A stretch of DNA of 36,776 nt, from the NCBI GenBank assembly GCA_031296105.1, contig JARLGJ010000036.1, positions 1 through 36,776 on the forward strand, written 5' to 3'. Position numbers and translations under genes: made by a program. This stretch comes from Acidobacteriota bacterium (GTDB lineage Bacteria; Acidobacteriota; Terriglobia; Terriglobales; Acidobacteriaceae). Under the pieces are notes generated by a model that was not told the origin of the DNA, ran no database searches, and saw only the letters and a list, made by a program, of their open reading frames with translations. This document shows, piece after piece, positions 17,388 through 25,064 of this stretch (positions are counted from its first letter, which is position 1; every line of letters starts with the position of its first letter).

Positions 17388-17403
17388 TATTTTGCGGCGC
17401 AGG

Positions 17404-18651
17404 TTAGTGCTGCGCTTGCCAGCGGGCGACGCAGGCTTCGAGTTCGGCTTCCATGCGCGGCAGGGTGCGGCGCTCGTCCCAGCATTCGGTGGCATATTGC
17501 GTGGCGCGCTGGCGCATCGCTTCGAGATCCGCGGGGGCGGCGGAGAGAGAGGCAACGGCCTGCCACAGCAAAGCTGGGTTCTCCGGCTCGACGACGCGGC
17601 CAGCGGCGGAGTTGACGACGGCGTGCGCGACCTCGCTGCCAAGGTTGACCGCGGCGACGATGGGACAGCCGGCGGAGAGCAGCGTAACGGTCTTGGAGGG
17701 AAAGACGATGTCGCTGACGACCTTCTGCTGGGTGATGAGCGCGAGGTCGGTGGCGGCCAGCATCTCGCGGAACTCGGCATCGTCGAGAATGGGCAGGAAG
17801 CGCACATTGCGGAGTTGGCGCGCCGAGGCCTGCTCCTGAAGTTTGGCGCGCATGGCGCCGTCGCCGACGAGGAGGTAGAGAATGTCCGGGCGCGCAGAGG
17901 AGAGCGCGGCGGCGTCGAGGATGACCTCCATGCCCTGCTTGACGCCCATGTTGCCGGAGTGGGTGACGAGGAACTTGCCCTGCAATCCGTAGCGGCGGCG
18001 GAAGTCTGCGCCGCTCTCGCGCTGGCGCAGACCGTAGAGAGCGGAGTCGGCGCGAGGGGGAAACAAAGTGACGCGCGCGGGATCGAAGCCCTTGGCGACG
18101 ATGCGCTGGCGCATGCCTTCAGTGATGGTGGAAAGCAGGGCGGCGTTGCGATAGGCGATGCGCTCGACGCGATAGAGCAGATCGACCATGCGCCCGGGAC
18201 GCATCATGCCGAGTTCGACGGCGGCGTCGGGTTGCAGATCCTCGACGTCGAAGACGCAGGGCACGCGCCAGAGGCGGCTGAGAAACGAGGCGGAGAGTCC
18301 GAGGCCGAGCGGCGGAGAGACAACAAAGATGAGGTCGGGACGGCGCGTGGCCAGGGCGCGCGCCAGAGAGCCGGCGAGGAACGTGGCCTCATGCAGCACG
18401 CGCTTTTTGGTGCTGAGCACCTGGGGCACGTACATCCATGAGCGCAGAATGCGGACGCCGTTGCGCTCCTCGCGCTGCAGGAGGCGTCCGCGATACGCGG
18501 CGGGCACGCGCCACTGCGGGTAGTAGGGAGGGCCGGTGCAGATGGTCACCTGGTGTCCGCGCGCGGCGAGGTACTCGCAGCGCCAGATGTTGAAGGCGGC
18601 GATGCCCGTGGTGTCCGGCCAATAATTGATGCTGAGAAAAAGAATGCGCAC
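17404..18651 (-). CDS. WcaI/WbuB-like GT4 glycosyltransferase
   Basis: 415 residues. The N-terminus MRILFLSINYWPDTTGIAAF followed by CTGPPYYPQWRVPAAY is highly characteristic of the WcaI/WbuB group, which adds a sugar (often fucose or an N-acetyl-fucosamine-type residue) during extracellular polysaccharide or O-antigen synthesis. The C-terminal GT-B half has THSGNMGVKQGMEVILDAA, LVGDGAMRAKL, and QKVVSDIVFPSKTVTLLSAGCPIVA, the donor-binding region where the E-x7-E glutamate is replaced by the PSK type. No signal peptide; it acts at the cytoplasmic face. It is a single-gene unit: the next minus-strand gene upstream is ThiF-like, about 190 nt away across palindromic repeats. Sugar specificity is not predictable. 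Confidence 0.88.
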   Translation of the reverse strand: MRILFLSINYWPDTTGIAAFNIWRCEYLAARGHQVTICTGPPYYPQWRVPAAYRGRLLQREERNGVRILRSWMYVPQVLSTKKRVLHEATFLAGSLARALATRRPDLIFVVSPPLGLGLSASFLSRLWRVPCVFDVEDLQPDAAVELGMMRPGRMVDLLYRVERIAYRNAALLSTITEGMRQRIVAKGFDPARVTLFPPRADSALYGLRQRESGADFRRRYGLQGKFLVTHSGNMGVKQGMEVILDAAALSSARPDILYLLVGDGAMRAKLQEQASARQLRNVRFLPILDDAEFREMLAATDLALITQQKVVSDIVFPSKTVTLLSAGCPIVAAVNLGSEVAHAVVNSAAGRVVEPENPALLWQAVASLSAAPADLEAMRQRATQYATECWDERRTLPRMEAELEACVARWQAQH

Positions 18652-18735
18652 GCCGTGGCCCGTTCCGATCCGTAAGGTGACCGCCGTGGATATGCTTAGT
18701 GTAAAGGAAAGAGCGGGATTGCGTTGGGTGCTGAT

Positions 18736-18777
18736 CCCAGGTTAGCCGCGCGTAAGCGCGCGCCGAACCTGGGGCAC
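18736..18777. repeat. Palindromic repeat, CCCAGGTT...AACCTGGGGCAC family
   Basis: Outer stem CCCAGGTT/AACCTGGG and inner CCGCGCG/CGCGCG around TAAG. A right-half copy follows at 18791-18809. Confidence 0.78.
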
Positions 18778-18790
18778 AATTTTTTGCGTG

Positions 18791-18809
18791 CGCGCCGAAC
18801 CTGGGGCAC
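18791..18809. repeat. Partial (right-half) copy of the same repeat
   Basis: CGCGCCGAACCTGGGGCAC repeats the right half of 18736-18777 about 32 bp further on, without a left arm. It looks like a tandem partial duplication. Confidence 0.65.
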
Positions 18810-18839
18810 AACGCGAGTTACGCCGGAACCTCTGGCCCT

Positions 18840-19859
18840 CTATGAACCGATGAAGCGGGCGTAGAAGCTGCGGGCCACACCGACGTCGGTGGTGCCTTTG
18901 ATGATGGCGCGGCCATCGGGAAAGAGCGTCAGTTCCAAGGGGTCGCGCTCGAACTTGAGCACGAACTCGGTGAAGCGCACCTGGCCGTGCGGCGCGAGGC
19001 GCGTCTCCAGTTCGGTGAAATTGATGGGGCGGTTGCGCTCGTGAATCTGCACCGAGTTGCGTCCGCACATGGAGATGTGCGCGTGGGCGCGGCCGGAGAG
19101 GAACTGGAAGTTGTGTTTGCCGCAGACGTCGCAATCGGGGCGCGGAGAGGCGGCGCGAATCTCGGAGCGTTCGTTGTACCAGGCGTCGAAGGAGAAAAGA
19201 GTGCGGCGCAGATGCTGGAGGTCGCCGACGAAAAACTTCATGGCCTCGGTGACGGCCAGGGAGCCGATGAAGTTGACCGTGGAGTTGAGAATGCCGCCGG
19301 TGTCACAGGTTTCCACCGGGCCGGTGGGCGGCACGGGAAAGACGCAGGCGAGGCAAGCGGTTTCGCCGGGCAGGACGTTGAGCGTGAGGCCGTAGCTGGC
19401 GACGGCGGCGGTGTAGATCCAGGGGCGCTTTTCGCGGACGGCGTAATCGTTGAGCAGGTAACGGGTCTCGAAGTTGTCGGTGCCGTCCATGATGAGATCG
19501 ACGTCTTCGAGAAGATCCTCGCAGTTGTCCGGCGTAAGGTCTTCGACGTGCGCTTCGACCTCGACGGTGGAGTTGATCTGGCGGAGCTTGCGCTGGGCGG
19601 CAATGGCCTTGGGCAAGGACTCGGCGGCATCGGCTTCGTCGAAGAGAACCTGGCGCTGGAGGTTGCTGGACTCAATGTAATCGCGGTCGATGATGCGCAC
19701 GTAGCCGACGCCGGCACGGACGAGAAGAGAGCTGAGCACGGCGCCAGTGGCGCCGCAGCCGACGATGACTACACGGGAATTTTGCAGGCGCCGCTGACCT
19801 TCGGCGCCGATGCCGGAAAAGAGAACCTGTCGCGAATAACGCTCGTCGATGGACTGCAT
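18840..19859 (-). CDS. ThiF/MoeB-type E1-like adenylyltransferase
   Basis: 339 residues. It begins MQSIDERYSRQVLFSGIG, a standard start of the ThiF/MoeB/HesA family. The ATP-binding loop is VVIVGCGATGAVLSS, then RIIDRDYIESSNLQRQVLF and DLIMDGTDNFETRYLLNDYA, which hold the adenylate-site Asp and Arg/Gln residues. Zinc-binding pairs are ACLACVF and DCDVCG. After residue about 250 a further part ends LTLFPDGRAIIKGTTDVGVARSFYARFIGS, common in ThiF-type proteins. There is no rhodanese domain. Such enzymes adenylate the C-terminal Gly-Gly of a ubiquitin-like sulfur carrier (ThiS or MoaD) for thiamine or molybdopterin synthesis. No carrier gene is adjacent, so the pathway cannot be assigned. The ATG at 19859 is chosen because the upstream extension is Arg/Pro-rich and unrelated. 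Confidence 0.88.
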   Translation of the reverse strand: MQSIDERYSRQVLFSGIGAEGQRRLQNSRVVIVGCGATGAVLSSLLVRAGVGYVRIIDRDYIESSNLQRQVLFDEADAAESLPKAIAAQRKLRQINSTVEVEAHVEDLTPDNCEDLLEDVDLIMDGTDNFETRYLLNDYAVREKRPWIYTAAVASYGLTLNVLPGETACLACVFPVPPTGPVETCDTGGILNSTVNFIGSLAVTEAMKFFVGDLQHLRRTLFSFDAWYNERSEIRAASPRPDCDVCGKHNFQFLSGRAHAHISMCGRNSVQIHERNRPINFTELETRLAPHGQVRFTEFVLKFERDPLELTLFPDGRAIIKGTTDVGVARSFYARFIGS

Positions 19860-19966
19860 AAGTCCATCATAACGCCACCCGCGGTGGAAAGGCTCCTCGG
19901 CGCGATTTGCGGCGCACGGCGGAACTGGCCGCGGAAGATTTTTTTGTCCTGAGCCTCTAACCCCGG

Positions 19967-20185
19967 GGGCTTTACAGGTTGCGGAAAAAGCCCCATAGGC
20001 GTGTCCCCTGAGGGAGCGGCCGTATTTGCCGCGAGTCGAAGGGCCGCTGCTCCTCGTTATCACTGTCCCAGGTTAGGCCCGCTGCGCGGTCCGAACCTGG
20101 GGCACACCCTGCCCGGTATAGGGGTGTTTCGACCAGCTCAACACGACACTTCCCGTGTAGTGTTTTTCCGCAACCTGTAAAGCCC
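19967..20185. mobile_element. MITE-like element with perfect 23-bp terminal inverted repeats
   Basis: The arm at 19967-19989 (starts GGGCTTTACAGGTTGCGG) is the exact inverse of 20163-20185. The 173 bp between them have no gene but contain one CCCAGGTT-type palindrome (20067-20105). Small size, perfect ends and lack of coding capacity suggest a non-autonomous element or a large folded RNA/DNA structure. I saw no clear target duplication and no transposase here with matching ends (the IS256 ends are different). Confidence 0.5.
20067..20105. repeat. Palindromic repeat, CCCAGGTT...AACCTGGGGCAC family
   Basis: Outer stem CCCAGGTT/AACCTGGG plus GCAC; the inner part (AGGCCCGCTGCGCGGTCCG) differs from the other copies. 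It is nested inside the 19967-20185 element. Confidence 0.75.
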
Positions 20186-20200
20186 TTGAATTCTCGCGTC

Positions 20201-20299
20201 TTTTACGGCACGGATCAATCCGTGCCATAAAAAACACCTTCCCATCAAAATCTATCGATGACCGGTTTAACTCCCGTAGAAAAGCTTGCAAGACTGACT
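20201..20299. repeat. About 100-bp dispersed repeat, copy 1
   Basis: Matches 24954-25053 over its whole length with about ten differences and one indel. It contains the hairpin GGCACGGAT-CA-ATCCGTGCC (20207-20226) and the shared block TCAAAATCTATCG. It ends 15 nt beyond the stop codon of the HpnI-like gene (read on minus), the same position copy 2 has behind the SDR gene. Confidence 0.8.
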
Positions 20300-20314
20300 A
20301 TATTCAGAGCTTCC

Positions 20315-21517
20315 TTAGTTGGGGTTGATGACCTCGCCGTTGGCACGGCGCGCCACCAGCCGTCCGCCCTTCAGCAGCACGTAGTTGTTGTCGCGCCAGT
20401 GACTCTTCTGCTTCATGTAGCTGGCTGCCCAGATGATGAATCCGTAGAGGTCGCGCAGCGGATACAACAGCACCCACTTTTTGGCCGCCTTGTCGCGTGC
20501 CGCCCACCAGCCGACCACCCAGCACTCGATCATGCGGTTGAGAATCGTTCCGGCAAACAGCGAAACGCCCAGCACCGGATGCCCCATTGCCAGGCACACG
20601 ATGAGCGCCAGAATGCCGTAAGGCACGGCGAAGGTGAGTCCCGAACCCAGGTGTCCCCAGGGGCGCGAGTAACGCGTGCCCATGGCCCAGCGCAACTGAC
20701 GCTCCCACATCTGGTGGAAGTTCAGCACCGGGGCAACGTGCGACACCACGTGGCCGGAAAGAACAACGTCATAGCCGGCCTTGTAGATGAAGTTGCCCAC
20801 CACAAAATCGTTGGAGAGATATTCGCGGCACGCTTCATAGCCGCCGATCTTTCCAATGGAATCCTTGCGCACCAGGATGGTCGGACCCAGTCCGTAGTGC
20901 GTGCCGTCCAGCAGTTCGGACATCAGCACCCCGGCGGTAAACTCCACCGACATGCCGATGGCGTCCAGATCGCTCCAGAAGCCGCCCGCGCTCAGCCCGC
21001 GGAAGGCGCAGGTCACCGAGCCTACCTTGGGGTCGAGCATCGGCGGAACGACTTCGCGCAGGTAATTCGGCGCCACTTCCACGTCGCTGTCGCTGGTCAC
21101 CAGAATGTCGTAGTGCGCGGCCTTGGTCAGGTGATGGAAGCACCAGTTCGGCGCATTGGGCCACTTCGGCTGACCGAGGATGAGAATCTCCACGGGCACG
21201 TGAGGATACTTGGCGCTCAGCTCGCGGATGATGGGCAGCGCCGAGTCGTCCGGCTCATCGGCGGCAAAAAGAATCTCAAACCTGGGGTAATCCTGGCGAA
21301 AGAAACTCTCGAGGTTTTCCCGCAGACGCACTTCGGCGCCATGCACCGGTTTGAGAACGCTGACGGGAGGCAAACGGTCCGCGAACTGTTCCGCGGCGAG
21401 CCGGTCCCGCTTCGCAAATCCACGGAACTTGATGGCCCCAAGGACTGCAAGAATCAGGACGATGGTGGAGCTAAGAACTCCGACCAGCGCCAATACCAAA
21501 AGACAATTGAGGATCAT
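20315..21517 (-). CDS. HpnI / ceramide-glucosyltransferase-like GT21 family glycosyltransferase
   Basis: About 400 residues. An N-terminal transmembrane helix (about 1-30) is followed by PPVSVLKPVHGAE and FRQDYPRFEILFAADEPDD (D1), TSDSDVEV (D2, the DxD pair), LSNDFVVGNFIYKAGYDV (D3) and RQLRWAMGTRYSRP, the (Q/R)-x-x-R-W box that defines GT21 enzymes. Two C-terminal hydrophobic segments follow. Bacterial relatives include HpnI, which adds GlcNAc to bacteriohopanetetrol, and glucosylceramide synthases. No other hopanoid gene lies here; the neighbours upstream are an ArnT-like enzyme and an ArnE/F-like pair, so a sugar transfer to a polyprenyl or membrane lipid feeding that set is possible. The ATG at 21517 is used; a GTG at 21538 would add seven residues. 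Confidence 0.82.
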   Translation of the reverse strand: MILNCLLVLALVGVLSSTIVLILAVLGAIKFRGFAKRDRLAAEQFADRLPPVSVLKPVHGAEVRLRENLESFFRQDYPRFEILFAADEPDDSALPIIRELSAKYPHVPVEILILGQPKWPNAPNWCFHHLTKAAHYDILVTSDSDVEVAPNYLREVVPPMLDPKVGSVTCAFRGLSAGGFWSDLDAIGMSVEFTAGVLMSELLDGTHYGLGPTILVRKDSIGKIGGYEACREYLSNDFVVGNFIYKAGYDVVLSGHVVSHVAPVLNFHQMWERQLRWAMGTRYSRPWGHLGSGLTFAVPYGILALIVCLAMGHPVLGVSLFAGTILNRMIECWVVGWWAARDKAAKKWVLLYPLRDLYGFIIWAASYMKQKSHWRDNNYVLLKGGRLVARRANGEVINPN

Positions 21518-21728
21518 AGACACTCTAAGGAACTGCACAAAGCTGCGGGCGTTCTCCGCGTTGCGGAGGAATGGGCCTTGTTTAGTCTAACAAAAGGCAT
21601 TTCCGGCCACTCCCAAGCGCAGGTTATCTTACGACGGCCCGGGCATGAATGAAAAGCAAAAGCCATCGTGTATCCGCCCCGCAAACAGGAAAAAGGCGGA
21701 CCACGAATGGCTCGCCCGGAAGTGAAAT

Positions 21729-23615
21729 CTACGGCAAAGGATGGTTCATGTAAATTGTTTTGCCGCCGCTATGCGCCAGGGGATACGTCTGCAATCCCGC
21801 CAAATCCGCAGGCTGTTCCTTGTCGGTCCAGTAGAAGATGCGCTCGGGAGCGTTCCACTTGGTGGCCAGCGACTCACGCGTCTCAAACAGGCGCGGCGCG
21901 TCCGGCCACTTGTTGCCGTACCACAAGGCTCCCGAGGGCTCGTGCAGAATGTGCAGCGGAATTCCGGTATAGAAATTCAAGGTCGAAGCGTCAGCGTACT
22001 CGCTGCCCACCACAATCATGTCTCCCGGGTGGAACTCCTTTTGCACCGCCATGGCCAGGTTGTAGGACGAAATAATCGGCGAGAAGGTGGCGTAGGAAAC
22101 GTGAACGCAGGTCAGCAGCACAACCATCATCAGGGTCAGCGCCACGTTGGCCGCCCCAGGACGTCCCTTGCGCCGCAGCAGCCAGTTCAGTCCCGTGCCC
22201 AGGAACAAGCCGAACGTAGCGCCCATCAGCGGCCAGCGGAAAGCGCCCAGCGCCCGCGGCGTCAGGTCCAGCACGTGTCCCAGCGACAGGTTGTAGTCGT
22301 TGGGATTCTTTTTGAGCAGGTCGGCCAGATCGAAGCCCGGTGCGGGCGGGTGCGAGATGGCCAGCAGATACGAGCCCGCGATCAGCCCCAGCACGCCTAC
22401 CACGAACAGCACCAGCGAAGAGGTGCTTCCCGAGCGGCGCATCTTCTCTTTCTCCGCCGCGCCGGCTTCGGACTCGCGGGCCAGCCACTGGCCCACCAGC
22501 AGAGCCGCGCCCGGCAGCGCCGGAATCGTGTAGTACTCCTGGCGCGTCGAGAAGCTGAAGAAGCCGACGATCACCAGAGCCCACAGCAGGAACAGCAAAT
22601 TCGCCCGCTGGCGGCGGTCCAGATCGGTGCGCGGCGTAAGGCGCGGCATCCACCAGCGCGGAGGAAGGTCGCGCAGCGCCTGCGGCAGAAAGATGCTCCA
22701 GGGAATGAGAAACGCCACCAGCAGAGCCCAGAACAGGAACAAGGGAACCGTGTCGTATCCCGCCGGCACGCGCTTGTTCAAAAAGCGCATGACGTGTTCG
22801 TTAATGAAGTAGAACCACAGGAAGCCGCGCGACGCGCCGGCCGGCGGATTGCGCAGCGCCGCCAGCACGTGCCATGGCGCGGCAATCAGCAGGAAGACCA
22901 GCGAGCTGGAGATCAGCCGCAGCTTCAACAGGTGCTTCAGGTTTCCCGTCAGAATCAGATACAGGCCAATGGCGCCGATGGGAAACACCAGGCCAATCAG
23001 TCCCTTGGTCAGCACGTTCAGCGCGCTGATGGCGGCAAATCCCCAGCACAGCCAGACGGACGGATGCTTCTCTTCGAGCGATTGCAGAAACAGGAGATAC
23101 CCCAAGGTCAGCCACAGCGCCACCAGCACCTCGGGAATCAAAAACCGGGTGAACATGTACAGTCCGAGCGACGTCACCAGAGAGAGTCCGGAGTAGAACG
23201 CCGCGCGCGGTCCATAGGCATAACGTCCCAGCTTCCAGGTGGCCACCACCAGGGCCAGCACACCCAGCACCAAGGGCAGGCGCGTGGTCAGCGTGCTGAC
23301 GCCGAATAGCTTGTAGCTGGCAATCAGTCCCCAGTACATCATTGGCGCTTTTTCCAGGTAGCGGAAGCCGTTGATGTAGAGCGTCACGAAGTCGTGGCGC
23401 TGGATCATCTCGCGCGCGGCTTCGGCGTGAACGCTGTCCACGTCGTCCAGCAGCGGCGGCCAACTGAGGCCGAAAACGTAAATGGCAAACCACAGCACCG
23501 CCAGAATACCGAGCGCGATGCGCCAGTCGGCAAAGATGCGCGGCGTGGAAGCGTGATTTTCAGAGGGTGAATTGGACACAGCAGAACCTTTAATCGAGCG
23601 GGGACTCAAACTCAT
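21729..23615 (-). CDS. ArnT-like / GT39-GT83 family membrane glycosyltransferase
   Basis: About 628 residues with some twelve hydrophobic segments. The first periplasmic loop has WPPLLDDVDSVHAEAAREMIQRHDF with the acidic pair expected at a GT-C active site, then NGFRYLEKAPMMYW, the ArnT/PMT signature in which Lys and Pro line the site. Later parts include STRQEYYTIPALPGAALLVGQW, also typical of ArnT relatives. A soluble C-terminal domain (about 490-628) follows the last helix. ArnT moves aminoarabinose from undecaprenyl phosphate to lipid A; relatives move other polyprenyl-phosphate sugars to lipids or proteins. Two small permeases like the ArnE/ArnF flippase lie directly upstream, which supports such a lipid-linked substrate. 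The start is uncertain: ATG at 23615 or 23657. Confidence 0.84.
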   Translation of the reverse strand: MSLSPRSIKGSAVSNSPSENHASTPRIFADWRIALGILAVLWFAIYVFGLSWPPLLDDVDSVHAEAAREMIQRHDFVTLYINGFRYLEKAPMMYWGLIASYKLFGVSTLTTRLPLVLGVLALVVATWKLGRYAYGPRAAFYSGLSLVTSLGLYMFTRFLIPEVLVALWLTLGYLLFLQSLEEKHPSVWLCWGFAAISALNVLTKGLIGLVFPIGAIGLYLILTGNLKHLLKLRLISSSLVFLLIAAPWHVLAALRNPPAGASRGFLWFYFINEHVMRFLNKRVPAGYDTVPLFLFWALLVAFLIPWSIFLPQALRDLPPRWWMPRLTPRTDLDRRQRANLLFLLWALVIVGFFSFSTRQEYYTIPALPGAALLVGQWLARESEAGAAEKEKMRRSGSTSSLVLFVVGVLGLIAGSYLLAISHPPAPGFDLADLLKKNPNDYNLSLGHVLDLTPRALGAFRWPLMGATFGLFLGTGLNWLLRRKGRPGAANVALTLMMVVLLTCVHVSYATFSPIISSYNLAMAVQKEFHPGDMIVVGSEYADASTLNFYTGIPLHILHEPSGALWYGNKWPDAPRLFETRESLATKWNAPERIFYWTDKEQPADLAGLQTYPLAHSGGKTIYMNHPLP

Positions 23616-23705
23616 GGTGAATCTCAAGTTTATCGAATGCGCCGCCCCGCAGTCCACAACGCGAGGCGAGCGGGCGCGCGGGCATCGAAGCCGCCGGACG
23701 CATCT

Positions 23706-24089
23706 TCACGAACGCGCCAGCAGCAGCACTCCGGCGCAGACAAAGGCCGTGGCAATCCAGCGCCGCCGGTCCACGTTCTCATGCAGAAAGAACTTGCCTC
23801 CCGCGGCGTTGGCGGCAAAGGTCAGCGCCGCCGAGGCCGGCCCCAACAAACTGAGATCGGCCCAGGACAAGCCCACCAGGTTGGTGAAAAACGCAATGGC
23901 CATAAAGAAGATACCGGCAAACAGCGCACCACTGGTGCTGACGCGCGCGATGACCGAAGCTATTCCCTGACGGCGCCGCAGTTCGCCAAGGTCGCCGATG
24001 CGGCGCATGGCCAGCGCGACATAGACGTCGCCGGCCGCGGCGGCGAAGGTCGTCACAAAGATGCAGAGCCAGGTGTAAAAGACTCTCAT
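23706..24089 (-). CDS. Small EamA/ArnF-like permease subunit
   Basis: 127 residues with four hydrophobic segments, half the size of a normal EamA permease. It begins MRVFYTWLCIFVTTFAAAAGDVYVALAMRRIG and ends GGKFFLHENVDRRRWIATAFVCAGVLLLARS. This four-helix form and the close pairing with a second such gene match ArnE/ArnF, which together flip undecaprenyl-phosphate aminoarabinose. Its ATG overlaps the stop of the partner gene (ATGA), so equal, coupled synthesis is likely. It probably forms a heterodimer that carries a lipid-linked sugar across the inner membrane for the ArnT-like enzyme encoded next. The sugar is unknown. Confidence 0.75.
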   Translation of the reverse strand: MRVFYTWLCIFVTTFAAAAGDVYVALAMRRIGDLGELRRRQGIASVIARVSTSGALFAGIFFMAIAFFTNLVGLSWADLSLLGPASAALTFAANAAGGKFFLHENVDRRRWIATAFVCAGVLLLARS

Positions 24090-24544
24090 GCCCGCTCTCC
24101 CGATGCGTCCGGAGAACACGCGTTGGCTTCCTTGGCGGTACTGGCGGCTTCGCCTTCTTCGGGACGATCCGGGGTACGCGCCGGTCCTCCGGCCACCACG
24201 CCCACGCCCAGCACAATCAAGCCCACACCCGCCCAGCGCGTCAGGCTGATGTGCTCGCCCAGCCAGAAGTGCGCAATGGCCACCATGTTGACGTAGCCAA
24301 AGGCCGTGGCCGGCAGCACGTAGGTAAGGTCGGCAAAGCTCAAGGCAGTCATGTAGCTGGCCATGAAGGCCAGCAGGCAGGCAATTCCGATCAGCACCCA
24401 GGGATTCGTCAGCGCCGTCAAAAGGTGGCCGAGATGATGGACATCGATCGGCCCAATCTGGCTCATGCCGCGCGATAGGAACGCGTCTCCGGTGGAACCC
24501 GAGAGCAGCACCGCCAGGATGACAAGATATTTACGAAAGGTCAA
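24086..24544 (-). CDS. Small EamA/ArnE-like permease subunit
   Basis: 152 residues. Four hydrophobic segments: LVILAVLLSGSTGDAFLSRGM, PWVLIGIACLLAFMASYMTALSF, ADLTYVLPATAFGYVNMVAIAHFWLGE and WAGVGLIVLGVGVVAGG. The block ADLTYVLPATA...LGE is the small multidrug resistance/ArnE-type core. A charged tail of about 30 residues follows the last helix and has no counterpart in the partner protein. The best visible start is a TTG at 24544 in front of the first helix; no ATG lies before that helix, so the start is not certain. It is the first gene of the ArnE/F-ArnT-like run on the minus strand. Confidence 0.72.
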   Translation of the reverse strand: MTFRKYLVILAVLLSGSTGDAFLSRGMSQIGPIDVHHLGHLLTALTNPWVLIGIACLLAFMASYMTALSFADLTYVLPATAFGYVNMVAIAHFWLGEHISLTRWAGVGLIVLGVGVVAGGPARTPDRPEEGEAASTAKEANACSPDASGERA

Positions 24545-24612
24545 AGTCTCACCCGGGGGAAAGCATCCCCCTGTAGTTTTCAGTTTATCAAGTTCGTGGT
24601 GAGGGAGTATCC

Positions 24613-24635
24613 GGGGGAGGGATTGGGGGACGGGG
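24613..24635 (+). other. Potential G-quadruplex motif
   Basis: Four G-runs of 5, 3, 5 and 4 bases separated by loops of 1, 3 and 2 nt on the plus strand. It lies 70-90 nt upstream of the minus-strand ArnE-like start, so the G-rich strand is the template strand of that operon. Confidence 0.45.
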
Positions 24636-24953
24636 AGGCGGAAGTTGTGGAGGAGGGGGATGCTGGTCTTTAGTCTATGTGTGCTTACAGAGCCACATTT
24701 TGAAATGATTCCAATGTTTCCGTTCGTATTGTGATAAGAAATATTGGACTTTCGAGTTGTCTTTGCGATTTCTAAAATGTTGTTGCGTGTTCAGCCCCAA
24801 GGAAAGCCTGAATAAGCCGGAATCTGTCAGGGCATGGCTTCAGCCATGCCGCTAAGCCGGCAACTATATGTCGCGGCTTTAGCCGCTGGGGGAAGGTCTG
24901 TCAAGAATAAAACCGCTTTCCCTCAGGGGCTGAAGCCCCTGTGTTTATGCGGC

Positions 24954-25053
24954 TTTTACGGCACGGATAAATCCGTGCCCTGACAAAACATCTTCCCCTC
25001 AAAATCTATCGGTGACCGATTCAACTCCCGTAGAATAGCTTGCAAGAGTGACT
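24954..25053. repeat. About 100-bp dispersed repeat, copy 2
   Basis: Same element as 20201-20299, including the GGCACGGAT/ATCCGTGCC hairpin and the end CTTGCAAGAGTGACT. It begins 12 nt after the stop codon of the SDR gene when read on the minus strand. Confidence 0.8.
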
Positions 25054-25064
25054 TGTTCCCTAGG

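Larger units (their letters stand above)
24545..25064. other. Intergenic stretch rich in palindromes, no gene
   Basis: 520 nt without a convincing reading frame. From left to right: a G-run block (24613-24635), an AT-rich stretch (about 24670-24800) that may hold the promoter of the minus-strand permease genes, then four short palindromes (GGCATGGCT/AGCCATGCC near 24832-24850, GCGGCT/AGCCGC near 24873-24886, CAGGGGC/GCCCCTG at 24924-24941, GGCACGGAT/ATCCGTGCC at 24960-24979) and the end of a 100-bp dispersed repeat. Confidence 0.6.

Noticed and set aside
18840..19859. Assignment of the E1-like protein to thiamine (thiF) or molybdopterin (moeB) synthesis
   Set aside because: No thiS, thiG, moaD or moaE gene is near and the sequence motifs are shared by both groups, so no gene symbol is given.
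20315..21517. Naming the GT21 gene hpnI
   Set aside because: The family fits, but no hopanoid genes (hpnH, hpnG, shc) are in the window and glucosylceramide synthases share the same motifs.
21741..23309. Plus-strand open frame of 522 codons opposite the ArnT-like gene
   Set aside because: Gln/Arg/His-rich translation without motifs, fully antisense to a membrane protein gene.
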